A DNA stretch of 64,000 bases, from assembly GCF_003182255.1 (NCBI RefSeq), contig NZ_QGTQ01000021.1, forward strand, positions 1 to 64,000. Direction: 5' to 3'. Below are positions 18,074-26,977 of the stretch, piece after piece; positions within the stretch are counted from its first letter, which is position 1, and every line of letters begins with the position of its first letter. The DNA is from Paenibacillus cellulosilyticus (lineage in GTDB: Bacteria > Bacillota > Bacilli > Paenibacillales > Paenibacillaceae). Under the pieces are notes generated by a model. That model worked only from the letters and a program-made list of their open reading frames with translations. It was not told the origin of the DNA and made no database searches. Position numbers and translations under genes: made by a program.

Positions 18074-19100
18074 TTATACCACCTTCTTCGATTATATTTC
18101 TAAACTGACCGTCGGTCAGTTCAAAAAATGACCATCTCATTTGCCGATCTCCAATTCGAAGATTATCAATTAACTTTTGGCGAATAAGTCTCCTACTTAA
18201 CGCTGCATTGTATGTCATTTTAACAGTGAAGCATTTACCTTTCCTATACCATAGCTCTAAGTCTGAACGGTCAAAGATGCTATATTTCGTGGCATAAGTA
18301 TAGAACTCCTCAAAATCAGCAAATTCGTTCTGACTTTTTACTTCTTCAACAACGCAGACCGAAGTTACTACGGAAGAATATTCTGCAGTTTTCCCTTTAT
18401 CTGCTGTTCGATACATTACAAATATATCCCCACGAGAAGCTCTATTAACAGGCATTCTCGTAACATATATTTTATGAATAGAATTTGTATAGGACACGTC
18501 TTCAAGTATGTCTACACTCTCATTGTTAAGAATTGAATCTGGAAACATACTGGAGTGATATTCCGGGTATATTGCAAGAATATATTTATCTGCATCATAG
18601 GTAGAAATCAAAGGATAATTTAATATTATATCATTTTTATCTTCATTCAGGTTCTTAACTAAAACGAGTTCTTGACCATTCTGTGTATCTTTAGTTCCAT
18701 GTAGAGTAAAACCATACTTTTTAAATAAGTTAACTAAAGTTTGATGTTTATCGAAAACGGTAACGTAACAAACATCAACATCCTCCACTAAAGCATGATC
18801 CAGCGCTTTTTTTATAAAACGTTCACCGAGTCTTGTTTTATGCGGATTAATTTTCATTGTTCCAATCTTCAGCGCTTTATTACACTCAATATGAGGAGTA
18901 ATATCTTTTATTGTTCCGCTTTCGATTTTGAAGTATAGGAAGCCTTCGACCTTGCAATCTTTATGCAAAAGATATGCTTCTTCACTGTTCTTACGTTTAA
19001 ACCAGTCTTCAAACTCCGAATAATCTGATTTTAACGAGTCAAAGAATGAATCACTTAGGTCAATTTCACTAAACTTTTTCTTTACAAGATAGCCTTCCAT
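18051..19100 (-). CDS. GNAT acetyltransferase fused to an ASCH/PUA-like domain
   Basis: A 349-residue two-domain protein. Residues 1-145 are a GNAT domain (KTRLGERFIKKALDHALVEDV, motif A region, then VNLFKKYGFTLHGTKDTQNG). Residues about 160-349 look like a PUA/EVE/ASCH-like reader (KIYVTRMPVNRASRGDIFVMY, then SVVTSVCVVEEV and RQMRWSFFELTDGQFRNIIE). The ATG at 19100 has GGAGGGG seven bases upstream, so the 21 extra codons in the open frame are not used. It begins one base after the stop of the P-loop kinase gene and overlaps the ASCH gene. The fusion suggests acetylation of a nucleic acid or RNA-bound substrate. This is inference. Confidence 0.7.
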   Translation of the reverse strand: MEGYLVKKKFSEIDLSDSFFDSLKSDYSEFEDWFKRKNSEEAYLLHKDCKVEGFLYFKIESGTIKDITPHIECNKALKIGTMKINPHKTRLGERFIKKALDHALVEDVDVCYVTVFDKHQTLVNLFKKYGFTLHGTKDTQNGQELVLVKNLNEDKNDIILNYPLISTYDADKYILAIYPEYHSSMFPDSILNNESVDILEDVSYTNSIHKIYVTRMPVNRASRGDIFVMYRTADKGKTAEYSSVVTSVCVVEEVKSQNEFADFEEFYTYATKYSIFDRSDLELWYRKGKCFTVKMTYNAALSRRLIRQKLIDNLRIGDRQMRWSFFELTDGQFRNIIEEGGISERIIID

Positions 19101-19101
19101 G

Positions 19102-19644
19102 TTATACCCCTCCATTACTTTCAATATATTTCGAAATAAACTGATACGCTTGGGGAATATCAAATGGAAACTCTAATTCTAAAAGCGGCACCCCTAAAGC
19201 TTTGCATAATCCTCTAGAGTATTCAATTTCTTGTACTTGAAGATCATTCAACAATTGCATATCATAATGTCTACCATCTCTATCCATCAACCTTTTATGA
19301 ATTTCTGAAACAGAGTCCTTTAAAACTAAGAGAGCGGACGGTGAGATCTCCCGAAAGATAATTTCAGGAATCCTACTAATTTGGCCTTCACTTGTTAACA
19401 AGCAAAAGTGACCGTCCAACATAATATGTAGGTCCACCTCTAGCTCTGATAAAGCCATAACTAGATAATTTTGATTGGACTCAACCTGCTTTACATACTT
19501 AATGGTTGAAGAATTATCTTTCTTCTTTTTCCGAATTAGTTCACTAGCTGAATAATGGGGGATATTATAATTTTGAGATATGTGATTACAAAAATGCGTC
19601 TTTCCTACACCATGTATTCCCCCGATAAATACAAGCCTTCTCAC
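19102..19644 (-). CDS. P-loop ATP-binding protein (adenylate-kinase-like)
   Basis: A 180-residue single-domain P-loop NTPase. The N-terminus has a Walker A motif, FIGGIHGVGKTHFCNHI. A Walker B-like MLDGHFCLL lies at about residue 76. A kinase-like lid or arginine region (HKRLMDRDGRHYDMQLLN) follows. The size and layout are those of small nucleoside/nucleotide kinases rather than AAA+ ATPases. It starts at GTG 19644 behind a G-rich stretch. It is the first gene of a compact three-gene leftward operon with a 1-bp gap to the next gene. Confidence 0.7.
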   Translation of the reverse strand: MRRLVFIGGIHGVGKTHFCNHISQNYNIPHYSASELIRKKKKDNSSTIKYVKQVESNQNYLVMALSELEVDLHIMLDGHFCLLTSEGQISRIPEIIFREISPSALLVLKDSVSEIHKRLMDRDGRHYDMQLLNDLQVQEIEYSRGLCKALGVPLLELEFPFDIPQAYQFISKYIESNGGV

Positions 19645-19862
19645 AAACTCTACCCCCCACCAATATTTCCACTATCTTACTATATATATAACAAACAGAC
19701 CATATGGGATTTGAAGCTATCGATGTTATTAATCCCATATTTCCACAATACTTATGATACAGTTACGCACAATTCATCTATAAGTTTGCACTGTTGACTC
19801 ATCGTTGATTTGCCGCAAATAATCTTTTACATGTTGGCCTTGCTAAATAGGTATGTTCGAAA

Positions 19863-20101
19863 AATGGTTATGAGGTTATAAGAAGTATAGACCCACACTC
19901 TTGATGATCACACAGTGTAAACACTTTCTACAACCGATTGTTGACTCCGTGTTGACTTCTAGGCATAAAAAAACATCGCTGGGGTATGTGGACCCCATGG
20001 CGATGTATTCAAAGTTGAAGTGCTACTATACGCCTTTCGGTTATTCCCCGTCTCTCGTCGCCACCGGATTCCCCTCATAACTAATCCAATCACTCCAACT
20101 G
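19863..20101. repeat. Diverged direct duplication, right copy (B)
   Basis: Counterpart of 14550-14765, in the same orientation. Here the block ends inside the intact sulfurtransferase gene. The divergence suggests the duplication is old, or that the flank arrived from a related strain. Confidence 0.75.
19972..20008. repeat. Palindromic intergenic repeat, copy 5
   Basis: Arms ACATCGC-TGGGGT and ACCCCATGGCGATGT around ATGTGG. It lies just beyond the sulfurtransferase stop and probably ends its transcript (A-rich + strand on the left gives a T run on the reverse strand). Confidence 0.8.
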
Positions 20102-20889
20102 CCCGCATACAGCCTCACCCGTGTATAGCCCGCTTCCTCCAGCGCCATCACGTTCGGCGTTGCCGTCACGCCCGAACCGCAGTAGACAATGATCTCGTCG
20201 GCCTTCGCCAGTCCTGCCTGCTCAAACCGTGCAGCATGCTGCTCCGGCGACTTCCACGTACCATCCGCCGTACGGCCTTCGCCCCAGAACAGATTCATTG
20301 CGCCTGGAATGTGGCCGGCCTTCTTGTCGATCGGCTCGACTTCACCGCGGTAGCGTGCGCCGTCGCGTGAATCGATCAGCTTCACTCCGTCCTCCTCGAG
20401 CTTCTCACGAACCTCGTCCATCTCGATCAGCTTGCTGTGCTGCACCTCCGCCAAGAACTGCTTCGGAGCAGGCGTAGGAATCTCTGCTGATACGGGATTA
20501 CCCACGTTTACCCATGCCGAGAAGCTCTCGTCCAACACGTAGACCTTCTCATGGCCGAGATACTTCAGCAGCCACCATAGGCGGGAAGCCATTGCTCCTC
20601 CTTGATCGTCGTATGCGACGACTACCGTGTCGTTACCAATACCCGCCCGGCTCAGCGTGCCCGTCAACTGAGCAGCGTCTGGCAGCGGATGACGTCCGCC
20701 TTCGCCGTCTGGATCGAGCGGTCCGGATAGATCCTTCTCCAGATCGAGATAGATCGCACCTGGAATATGCGACTCCTCATATGCCTCGCGTCCTGCGTCA
20801 GGCTTGCCCAGCTGGAATCGGCAATCTACAATTGCTAAGCTATCATCGCCTAGATGAGCTTGCAGCTCTGTTTGAGGTAAAACGTTCAC
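20041..20889 (-). CDS. sseA: 3-mercaptopyruvate/thiosulfate sulfurtransferase
   Basis: A 282-residue protein with two tandem rhodanese domains. The N-terminal domain is inactive (DDQGGAMASRLWWLLKYLGH). The C-terminal domain carries the active loop IVYCGSGVTATPNVMALEEA; CGSGVTA is the 3-mercaptopyruvate sulfurtransferase form rather than the thiosulfate form. It transfers sulfane sulfur to thiols or cyanide in the cytoplasm. It starts at GTG 20889 behind AAGGTGG. Its 3' end is duplicated as a remnant at 14712-14766. Confidence 0.9.
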   Translation of the reverse strand: MNVLPQTELQAHLGDDSLAIVDCRFQLGKPDAGREAYEESHIPGAIYLDLEKDLSGPLDPDGEGGRHPLPDAAQLTGTLSRAGIGNDTVVVAYDDQGGAMASRLWWLLKYLGHEKVYVLDESFSAWVNVGNPVSAEIPTPAPKQFLAEVQHSKLIEMDEVREKLEEDGVKLIDSRDGARYRGEVEPIDKKAGHIPGAMNLFWGEGRTADGTWKSPEQHAARFEQAGLAKADEIIVYCGSGVTATPNVMALEEAGYTRVRLYAGSWSDWISYEGNPVATRDGE

Positions 20890-21030
20890 GTCTAACCAAC
20901 CACCTTCACAAATTTTCTTCAGCTCATATTTCTAATTGCGCCTCGTCACTATATGTACACCTTGTACCTACCGTACTGCACCACGATCGATTTGGCAACT
21001 GTCCTATCGGAACGCCACCACACGCCTTCT

Positions 21031-21903
21031 CTAGTCCATCTCCAGCCCAATTCGCTCGCGCTCGAACAGCCCTGCCGCGAATCCGCGCGTCAACACAATC
21101 GCCTTCTCCAAGGCCAATGTCGTCCCGACCCAAGGATGCTTCGTTCCAAACGTATGATCCACTTCTAGTAGCAGCACGTATCGGTGCTGGGGCGCTTCTT
21201 CCTGCAACCGATGGTAGCCCTCGACCAGTCTTGGAGTATCGGCATCCCCCTGCACGAATAACGCTGGCATCTGCAGCGAAGCTGCCCGCTTTACAATATG
21301 ATATCGCTCCTGATTGAGCGTCAAATCTTCAAAGAACGACGCCGCGATCGGCATCTGCTGCTTCGTCCGTGCATTGGCCACATAGCCAACGCCATCCTCC
21401 AGTACCTGCTCACGGAACTCATCCGAGAACAGATTGCAATCTGCAATCCCGTTCCATGACACGATGCCCTTTACATCCTCCGGATACTCCGCCGCATACA
21501 GCACGCAGTCGCCACCGCCCCGGCTGTGACCAACCAGCATCACGCGGTCCGCATCCATCTCCTGACTCAGCGGCATTCTTCCGTCCTGAATCGCACCGAT
21601 CACTACACCTAAATCCCGCAGCTCCAACGTATGCGTATTTCGCGCAAACTTATCTAGCTCATCGAATTCGGTGCCGCCAGCTCCTACCCCATTGTGCGAG
21701 AAATTGAACGTCACAACCGCATACTCCTGACCCGCCAGACGCTGTGCCACGTACGGGAACATGCCCCAATCTTTGAAGCCTTTGAAGCCATGAATGAGGA
21801 CAATGACCGGCTTACGTTCCCCATCCGCATATACGCGAACATCCCCCCGCAGCATAATCCCCGGCTCCAGCTCCCAAGCGAACGTTTCGTGCATCATACT
21901 CAT
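21031..21903 (-). CDS. Alpha/beta hydrolase
   Basis: A 290-residue cytoplasmic hydrolase. It has the oxyanion strand-loop VIVLIHGFKGFKDWG, the nucleophile elbow LVGHSRGGGDCVLYAAEYP (Ser of GHSRGG), and a late LEVDHTFGTKHPW region that probably holds the catalytic His. AAGGAGTG precedes the ATG at 21903. Such proteins are esterases or peptidases; the substrate is unknown. It lies upstream of sseA on the same strand with a gap of about 140 bp. Confidence 0.85.
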   Translation of the reverse strand: MSMMHETFAWELEPGIMLRGDVRVYADGERKPVIVLIHGFKGFKDWGMFPYVAQRLAGQEYAVVTFNFSHNGVGAGGTEFDELDKFARNTHTLELRDLGVVIGAIQDGRMPLSQEMDADRVMLVGHSRGGGDCVLYAAEYPEDVKGIVSWNGIADCNLFSDEFREQVLEDGVGYVANARTKQQMPIAASFFEDLTLNQERYHIVKRAASLQMPALFVQGDADTPRLVEGYHRLQEEAPQHRYVLLLEVDHTFGTKHPWVGTTLALEKAIVLTRGFAAGLFERERIGLEMD

Positions 21904-22045
21904 GGACGCCCACTCCTTCTATGTATTGTGACCCAGTCAGTCCGTGTGTTCCTCAAGTGTTCATCCATCATAGCATTTATCACCAGCTACCAGATAGGCT
22001 ATCAACGACCTACATCGCGCGCACTACCCTTTACCTGTTCCGACA

Positions 22046-22090
22046 TAAAATAAAGCGCAAGCACTGTTCGCTCGAACAATGCCTGCGCTT
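22046..22090 (-). terminator. Terminator of the MFS gene
   Basis: The reverse strand forms AAGCGCAGGCATTGTTCG/CGAACAGTGCTTGCGCTT (two mismatches), followed by TATTTTATG. Confidence 0.85.
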
Positions 22091-22118
22091 CTTCGCTGTT
22101 CAATCCCAAATTTCGTGC

Positions 22119-23351
22119 TTATGGTGTCGTTACCGCGGTCGGTTCCGGCTCGCCGTCCATCCGGCGCTTGCCGGCAGCCGCCATGAAGGCGAATGCGAGC
22201 AGCATGAGCAGTGCCAATCCGGCGATCAGCCACATCGTTCTCGTCGTGCCATAGCTGTCCATCAACCAGCCCGCCACACGTGGGAAAATAGCTCCGCCAA
22301 TACCGCCAGCAGCAACCATCAAGCTCGTTGTGCGTTCCGTCAGCCCTTGAATACGGCTATTCGCGTAGACCAAGCCGACAGCGAACATACCGGACATCAC
22401 GAGGCCGGCTATACACGTCCACACGACGAGCCAGCTGAACGACATGGTCATCGCCGATACGGCGAAAATAATCACTGTTCCGATACACGAAGCCATCAGG
22501 TAGACAGGATAGCTGATCCGGTCCGCGAGCCTTCCGGCGAACAACCGCCCAATGACCATGAACAGCCAGAACAAGCTGAGCACGGACGCCGCATTCGTCT
22601 CCTCCGCACCGGTACGCTGCATCAGGAAGGATGCGAGATAGTTGGAGAAACTCATTTCAAGCCCTACATAAATTAAGAAATACAGAATTCCGCCGAACAG
22701 AAAAGGCATCATATACCGCTGATACTTCGGCTTTGCAACAGGCATCTTGGCCCCTGCCGCTGTACGAGCCTCTGTCGAACGCGATTGCCAGCCAATCTGA
22801 TCATCCGCCTTGCCGAACGAGACGGTGAGCCACAGCAGCATCGTCACACCCGCGATCGCGGTGAGCAGCGGGAATGTCAGCTGCCAGTAACCAAGGTGAA
22901 TGAGGTACGCTGCACCAAGCGGCATTACAAGCGCCCCTACACCGAAGAACACTTCCAGGAATGACATCGATGAAGCTTTGCTGCTCTCATCGGACAGGTC
23001 GATAATCGTCGCGCCGACGATTGCTTCCGCCATACCGAACCCGACTCCTGCGAGCGGAGCGATGACCAGCATGAGTCCCCATGGCGGCAGCATGCTGTAA
23101 GCAGCTTGAGCAACGGTCAAACAACCGAATGCGATGACGAGCGTGCTTCTTTTGCCGATACGGGCTGTTATCAAAGGAGCGGCCAACACGCCGAGCAAAT
23201 AGCCGACGAATTGATCCGAGATCCACAGACTGCCCTCTTTATAGTCCAAGTCGTAATATGCGATAATCGGCTCCAATACTGCACCAGTAAGAACCATAGC
23301 TAAACCTATGAGAAAATAGGACAGACTGCCAATGGCGATCAGTTTGCGCAT
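22119..23351 (-). CDS. MFS transporter
   Basis: A 410-residue membrane protein with 12 predicted helices in two halves. The loop 2-3 motif is present as APLITARIGKRSTLV and its second-half counterpart as GRLFAGRLADRISYP. It resembles the FucP/glucose-type branch of the major facilitator superfamily. The start has AAGGAG six bases upstream. The substrate is unknown. It ends with its own terminator. Confidence 0.85.
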   Translation of the reverse strand: MRKLIAIGSLSYFLIGLAMVLTGAVLEPIIAYYDLDYKEGSLWISDQFVGYLLGVLAAPLITARIGKRSTLVIAFGCLTVAQAAYSMLPPWGLMLVIAPLAGVGFGMAEAIVGATIIDLSDESSKASSMSFLEVFFGVGALVMPLGAAYLIHLGYWQLTFPLLTAIAGVTMLLWLTVSFGKADDQIGWQSRSTEARTAAGAKMPVAKPKYQRYMMPFLFGGILYFLIYVGLEMSFSNYLASFLMQRTGAEETNAASVLSLFWLFMVIGRLFAGRLADRISYPVYLMASCIGTVIIFAVSAMTMSFSWLVVWTCIAGLVMSGMFAVGLVYANSRIQGLTERTTSLMVAAGGIGGAIFPRVAGWLMDSYGTTRTMWLIAGLALLMLLAFAFMAAAGKRRMDGEPEPTAVTTP

Positions 23352-23480
23352 AGAAGCTCCTTAAGTGTCAGGCTGGATTGCGTTACAATTTACAATGTTA
23401 TCATCATATCATGATCGGAGCTGCGTTTGTTATAATGGCCCTGCAAGGATTCGAATCTTTCGTGACAGGGGTTGAGACAA

Positions 23481-23972
23481 GTGACGCAATATGTACCGCA
23501 GTTTCGCTTCGTTCCGATGACAAGCGAGCATGCCGAAGAGCTGTGCAGCTGGCGCTACGAGCCGCCCTTCGACCTCTACGGCTGGTCCAACTTCCGCCAG
23601 ATGGAGGCCGATGGCACCGAGTTCGGCGACCCCGACATCCGCGCCAAGCAATATATTACAGTGCTGAACGACGAGGGGCAGATGATCGGATTCTCCCAGC
23701 TGTTCCCGCTGCTCGGTGTTACTCGGCTGGGACTTGGACTACGTCCCGATCAATGCGGCCGCGGCCTTGGCGCAGCGTTCGCCCGTGCGGTCGCAGAGGA
23801 AGCACGGAGACGCGCACCCGGCGACGAGATCGATCTCGAGGTACTCACCTGGAACGAGCGCGCCATCCGCGCGTATCAGAAGGCTGGCTTCCACATGACG
23901 GACACGTATGTACGGAACACCCCTACCGGCCCCGCCGAATTCCACTGTATGGTCTATGCCGCCGCTGACTGA
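23481..23972 (+). CDS. GNAT-family N-acetyltransferase
   Basis: A 163-residue acetyltransferase. It opens FRFVPMTSEHAEELCSWRYE and contains motif A GLGLRPDQCGRGLGAAFARA (acetyl-CoA pyrophosphate loop), then LEVLTWNERAIRAYQKAGFH, the classic GNAT C-terminal signature. The GTG at 23481 is preferred over TTG at 23472 because the GGGG element lies at the right distance only from the former. GC-rich codon use matches the core genome. The acceptor is unknown. Confidence 0.82.
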   Translation: MTQYVPQFRFVPMTSEHAEELCSWRYEPPFDLYGWSNFRQMEADGTEFGDPDIRAKQYITVLNDEGQMIGFSQLFPLLGVTRLGLGLRPDQCGRGLGAAFARAVAEEARRRAPGDEIDLEVLTWNERAIRAYQKAGFHMTDTYVRNTPTGPAEFHCMVYAAAD

Positions 23973-23997
23973 GCAGCGACGGCGGCCGTGTTTTATT

Positions 23998-24291
23998 TTA
24001 AATCAAACGAACGACTTGAATGACATTGCCGCCCTGCACAACCTCAATCACATGCCGCTTCGGCACATAGACGACAGCACCGTCGCCAACCCGAATGTCG
24101 GCCTGCTGACCAAGCCCATAGAAGACGTCATCGGCCAAAGCTTCCATTACTTCGGCCCGCTCCGTCTCGCCAAGCTCCTCCCATTCTTCCCTTGTCATCT
24201 CAAAAAATGTATAGCTGTTCGGAATTGCACTTACCGCAGCCGTCAAATCCGTCAATATATCTGCATACTCGCGTGCGTGTCTAACGCCCAT
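23998..24291 (-). CDS. Conserved small protein of unknown function
   Basis: A 97-residue protein (MGVRHAREYADILTDLTAAV...) with an acidic helical N-terminal half and a basic beta C-terminal end (VVYVPKRHVIEVVQGGNVIQ). The ATG at 24291 is chosen for the AAGGAAGGG ahead of it. It converges on the GNAT gene with only 25 bp between stops. No domain is recognised. Confidence 0.6.
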   Translation of the reverse strand: MGVRHAREYADILTDLTAAVSAIPNSYTFFEMTREEWEELGETERAEVMEALADDVFYGLGQQADIRVGDGAVVYVPKRHVIEVVQGGNVIQVVRLI

Positions 24292-24564
24292 AACGTCATC
24301 CCTTCCTTCTTCCATCATCTTGATCATGGTGGTCATTCCATTTTACAACAAATTAAGAACCCTTTCATTGCCAACCCAAGCTATCGCGCAAAAACAATTT
24401 GTAACCGCTTATCCGATGAGTTTCGACCCGATTCCACAAAAAGGACAGGCAATCTATAACTTCTACCCCCTGTCGTGTCGATATAGATAGAAAAGAGATG
24501 CTTTGCGCATCCAGGCGCTATAACGAAATACGCCGAAATTTTCTACTAATAGACGGGGTGTATT

Positions 24565-25374
24565 ATGGAGAAATCAACTGGAATCGGTATTGGACTCGGG
24601 ATTTTTGCGCTCGTATTCGGCATGTTCCTGAAGGGAGCCCCGATCGTCAATCTGGTCAACAACCCGGCTGCTTATGTCATCATTTTCGTCGGTACTGCAG
24701 CCTCCCTATTCGTCGGCTTCCCGATGGCCGAGATCAAGAAGTTCCCTACGCTGCTCAAAATTACGTTCGCGGATCAGAAGCTTCCGAAACGTGAAGACCT
24801 CATCCGCATGTTTATGGAATGGGCGACAATTACACGCCGCGAGGGCCTGCTCGCCCTGGAAGCGAAAGTTGATGAGATCGATGACACCTTCCTGCGCAAC
24901 GGTATGCGGATGATTATTGACGGCAATGAACAAGAGTTTGTACGTGATGTTCTTCTTGAAGACATTTCTGCGACGGAGCAGCGCCATAAAGCCGGTGCAC
25001 AGTTTTTCGCCCAAGCCGGTATGTATGCACCTACTCTCGGGGTACTCGGCGCCGTTGTTGGTCTGATCGCCGCGCTGTCGGATATGACGGATATGGAGAA
25101 GCTTTCCCATGCGATCTCCGCTGCGTTCATCGCAACACTGCTCGGTATTTTCACTGGTTACGTCCTGTGGCACCCAATCGCGAACAAGCTCAAGCGCTTG
25201 TCCCAACGTGAGACGGAGCTTCGCATGATGATGGTGGAAGGCCTGCTGTCGATCCAAAGCGGTGTATCCACAATTGCAATTAATCAGAAGCTGTCGGTTT
25301 ACCTGACGCCTACGGAACGTACGAAGATGCAGGAGAAGGAGGAAGGCAGCGGTGAAAAAGCGCAAACACAGTGA
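24565..25374 (+). CDS. motA: Flagellar motor stator protein MotA
   Basis: A 269-residue inner-membrane protein with four helices and the typical large cytoplasmic loop between helices 2 and 3. The loop contains the charged FMEWATITRREGLLALEAKV region that contacts FliG. The end of the pore-lining region reads QAGMYAPTLGVLGAVVGLIA (MotA Pro in AGMYAPTLG). With MotB it forms the ion channel that powers flagellar rotation. Translation of motB begins 23 bp before its stop, so the pair is coupled. Confidence 0.93.
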   Translation: MEKSTGIGIGLGIFALVFGMFLKGAPIVNLVNNPAAYVIIFVGTAASLFVGFPMAEIKKFPTLLKITFADQKLPKREDLIRMFMEWATITRREGLLALEAKVDEIDDTFLRNGMRMIIDGNEQEFVRDVLLEDISATEQRHKAGAQFFAQAGMYAPTLGVLGAVVGLIAALSDMTDMEKLSHAISAAFIATLLGIFTGYVLWHPIANKLKRLSQRETELRMMMVEGLLSIQSGVSTIAINQKLSVYLTPTERTKMQEKEEGSGEKAQTQ

Positions 25375-26200
25375 TCACGAAGAGCACGCCGACGAATCTT
25401 GGCTGCTTCCTTACTCTGACCTGATGACCTTGCTGCTCGCACTATTCATCGTATTGTTCTCCATGAGCTCCATTGATGCGAAGCGCTTCGACGAGATGAG
25501 CCGCGCATTTAATACAGCGCTTGATGGCGGTATCGGAGTATTGGACGGCTTCAAGACGCTGGACACGACGACAACGCCAACGAAGGACGATAAAGAGAGT
25601 CAGCAGGAGCAAACGCCCGCTATAACGAAGGCTTCCACGAAGAGTCAGAGCGATGAAGATCTCGAGAAGCTGCGGAAGAAAGAGCAAGAGGACCTCGAGA
25701 AGCTGAAGAAGCAGCTCGACCAATATATCAAGACCGCTGGCCTGACGACCCAGCTAGATACGAAGCTGAACCAGTCGCAGCTGCTCATTACGATCAGCGA
25801 CAACGCGCTGTTCGCTTCCGGCAGCGCCGTCATTAAGCCAGACTCCAAGAAGCTCGGCCAAGCGATTTCGAAGATGCTGAAGCAGTATCCAGGCTATGAG
25901 ATCATTGTAGCAGGTCATACCGATAACCAGCCGATCTCGAACAGCGAGTTCCGCAACAACTGGGAGCTCAGCTCGCAGCGTGCGCTTAACTTCATGGAAA
26001 TCTTGCTCACAAGCTCGTCGCTTGATCCAACGCTCATCAGCTCGACGGGATATGGCGAGTATCGTCCACTTGATACGAATAAGACCGAAGCTGGACGTGC
26101 GAAGAACCGCCGCGTAGAAGTCTCTCTTATGCGTAAGTATCAAGATCTCGACTCGGTTGCGAACAATACAGTGGCTACGGCTGCCGCAACGACGAATTAA
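25352..26200 (+). CDS. motB: Flagellar motor stator protein MotB
   Basis: A 282-residue protein starting at GTG. A short basic N-terminus leads into one membrane helix (WLLPYSDLMTLLLALFIVLF) with the ion-carrying Asp in PYSDLMTLLL. A long charged linker (EKLRKKEQEDLEKLKKQLDQ) follows, then an OmpA-like peptidoglycan-binding domain (GHTDNQPISNSEFRNNWELS, with NRRVEVSL near the end). It anchors the stator to the wall. The polar residues around the helix do not settle whether it uses H+ or Na+. Confidence 0.93.
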   Translation: MKKRKHSDHEEHADESWLLPYSDLMTLLLALFIVLFSMSSIDAKRFDEMSRAFNTALDGGIGVLDGFKTLDTTTTPTKDDKESQQEQTPAITKASTKSQSDEDLEKLRKKEQEDLEKLKKQLDQYIKTAGLTTQLDTKLNQSQLLITISDNALFASGSAVIKPDSKKLGQAISKMLKQYPGYEIIVAGHTDNQPISNSEFRNNWELSSQRALNFMEILLTSSSLDPTLISSTGYGEYRPLDTNKTEAGRAKNRRVEVSLMRKYQDLDSVANNTVATAAATTN

Positions 26201-26205
26201 ACCTA

Positions 26206-26259
26206 AACAAAGGCTGAACCACGAATCACCCTTAGGTGATACACGGTTCAGCCTTTGTT
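26206..26259. terminator. Bidirectional terminator between motB and rluF
   Basis: Stem AACAAAGGCTGAACC/GGTTCAGCCTTTGTT (15 bp, perfect) between two converging genes. T-rich sequence follows on both sides, stronger on the reverse strand side (TTTAGGTTTAATT). Confidence 0.85.
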
Positions 26260-26263
26260 CGTT

Positions 26264-26971
26264 CTATTCCGTTCCCGGATGATAATTAAGCGTCTCGAAC
26301 AGCTCGTCCAGTTCATCACGCTGCAAATCACGCCATCTGCCGATCGCCAGGTCGCCCAGGTGGATATTCATAATCCGAACGCGTCTCAGCCGAACGACCC
26401 GGAAGCCAAACGCCTCGCACATCCGGCGGATTTGACGGTTCTTCCCTTCGGTCAGAATGATCTTGAACACCCGCTCCGCTACACGTGTCAACTTGCACGG
26501 CAGTGTCATCGCACCAAGGATGCGGACGCCTTCACTCATCCCTTTCAGAAACATCGGCGTGACCGTCTTGTCCACCGTCACGATGTACTCCTTCTCGTGA
26601 CGACCTTCCGCACGCAATATCCGGTTGACGATGTCGCCATCGTTCGTCATCAGAATAAGTCCTTCGGAATCCTTGTCCAACCGACCGATCGGGAAGATGC
26701 GTTCCCTATGCCCGACGAAGTCGACAATGTTTCCCTTCACCTGCTGCTCCGTCGTGCTCGTAATACCAACCGGCTTGTTCAACGCGATATACACATGGCG
26801 TCTAGAAGCTCCGACACGCTTGCCATTCACGCGAACGTCGTCACCCGGCTCAGCCTGACTGCCAAGCTGAGCCTTCACACCGTTAATCGTTACTCGGCCA
26901 TCCTCCACGAGCTTATCGGCTTCCCGCCTTGAACAAAATCCTGTCTCGCTTATAAACTTGTTAATTCTCAC
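26264..26971 (-). CDS. rluF: 23S rRNA pseudouridine synthase, RluF type
   Basis: A 235-residue enzyme with an N-terminal S4 RNA-binding domain (RINKFISETGFCSRREADKL). The RsuA/RluB/E/F catalytic domain follows, with catalytic Asp in GRLDKDSEGLILMTNDGD, then KEYIVTVDK and LTEGKNRQIRRMCEAFGF. RluF enzymes modify U2604 in 23S rRNA; RluB-like specificity is the main alternative. The stop lies in the shared terminator with motB. Confidence 0.88.
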   Translation of the reverse strand: MRINKFISETGFCSRREADKLVEDGRVTINGVKAQLGSQAEPGDDVRVNGKRVGASRRHVYIALNKPVGITSTTEQQVKGNIVDFVGHRERIFPIGRLDKDSEGLILMTNDGDIVNRILRAEGRHEKEYIVTVDKTVTPMFLKGMSEGVRILGAMTLPCKLTRVAERVFKIILTEGKNRQIRRMCEAFGFRVVRLRRVRIMNIHLGDLAIGRWRDLQRDELDELFETLNYHPGTE

Positions 26972-26977
26972 TTGTCT

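Noticed and set aside
24480-24564. Sigma-D promoter for motAB
   Set aside because: A GCCGAAAT element resembles the -10, but no TAAA-like -35 lies at the required distance.
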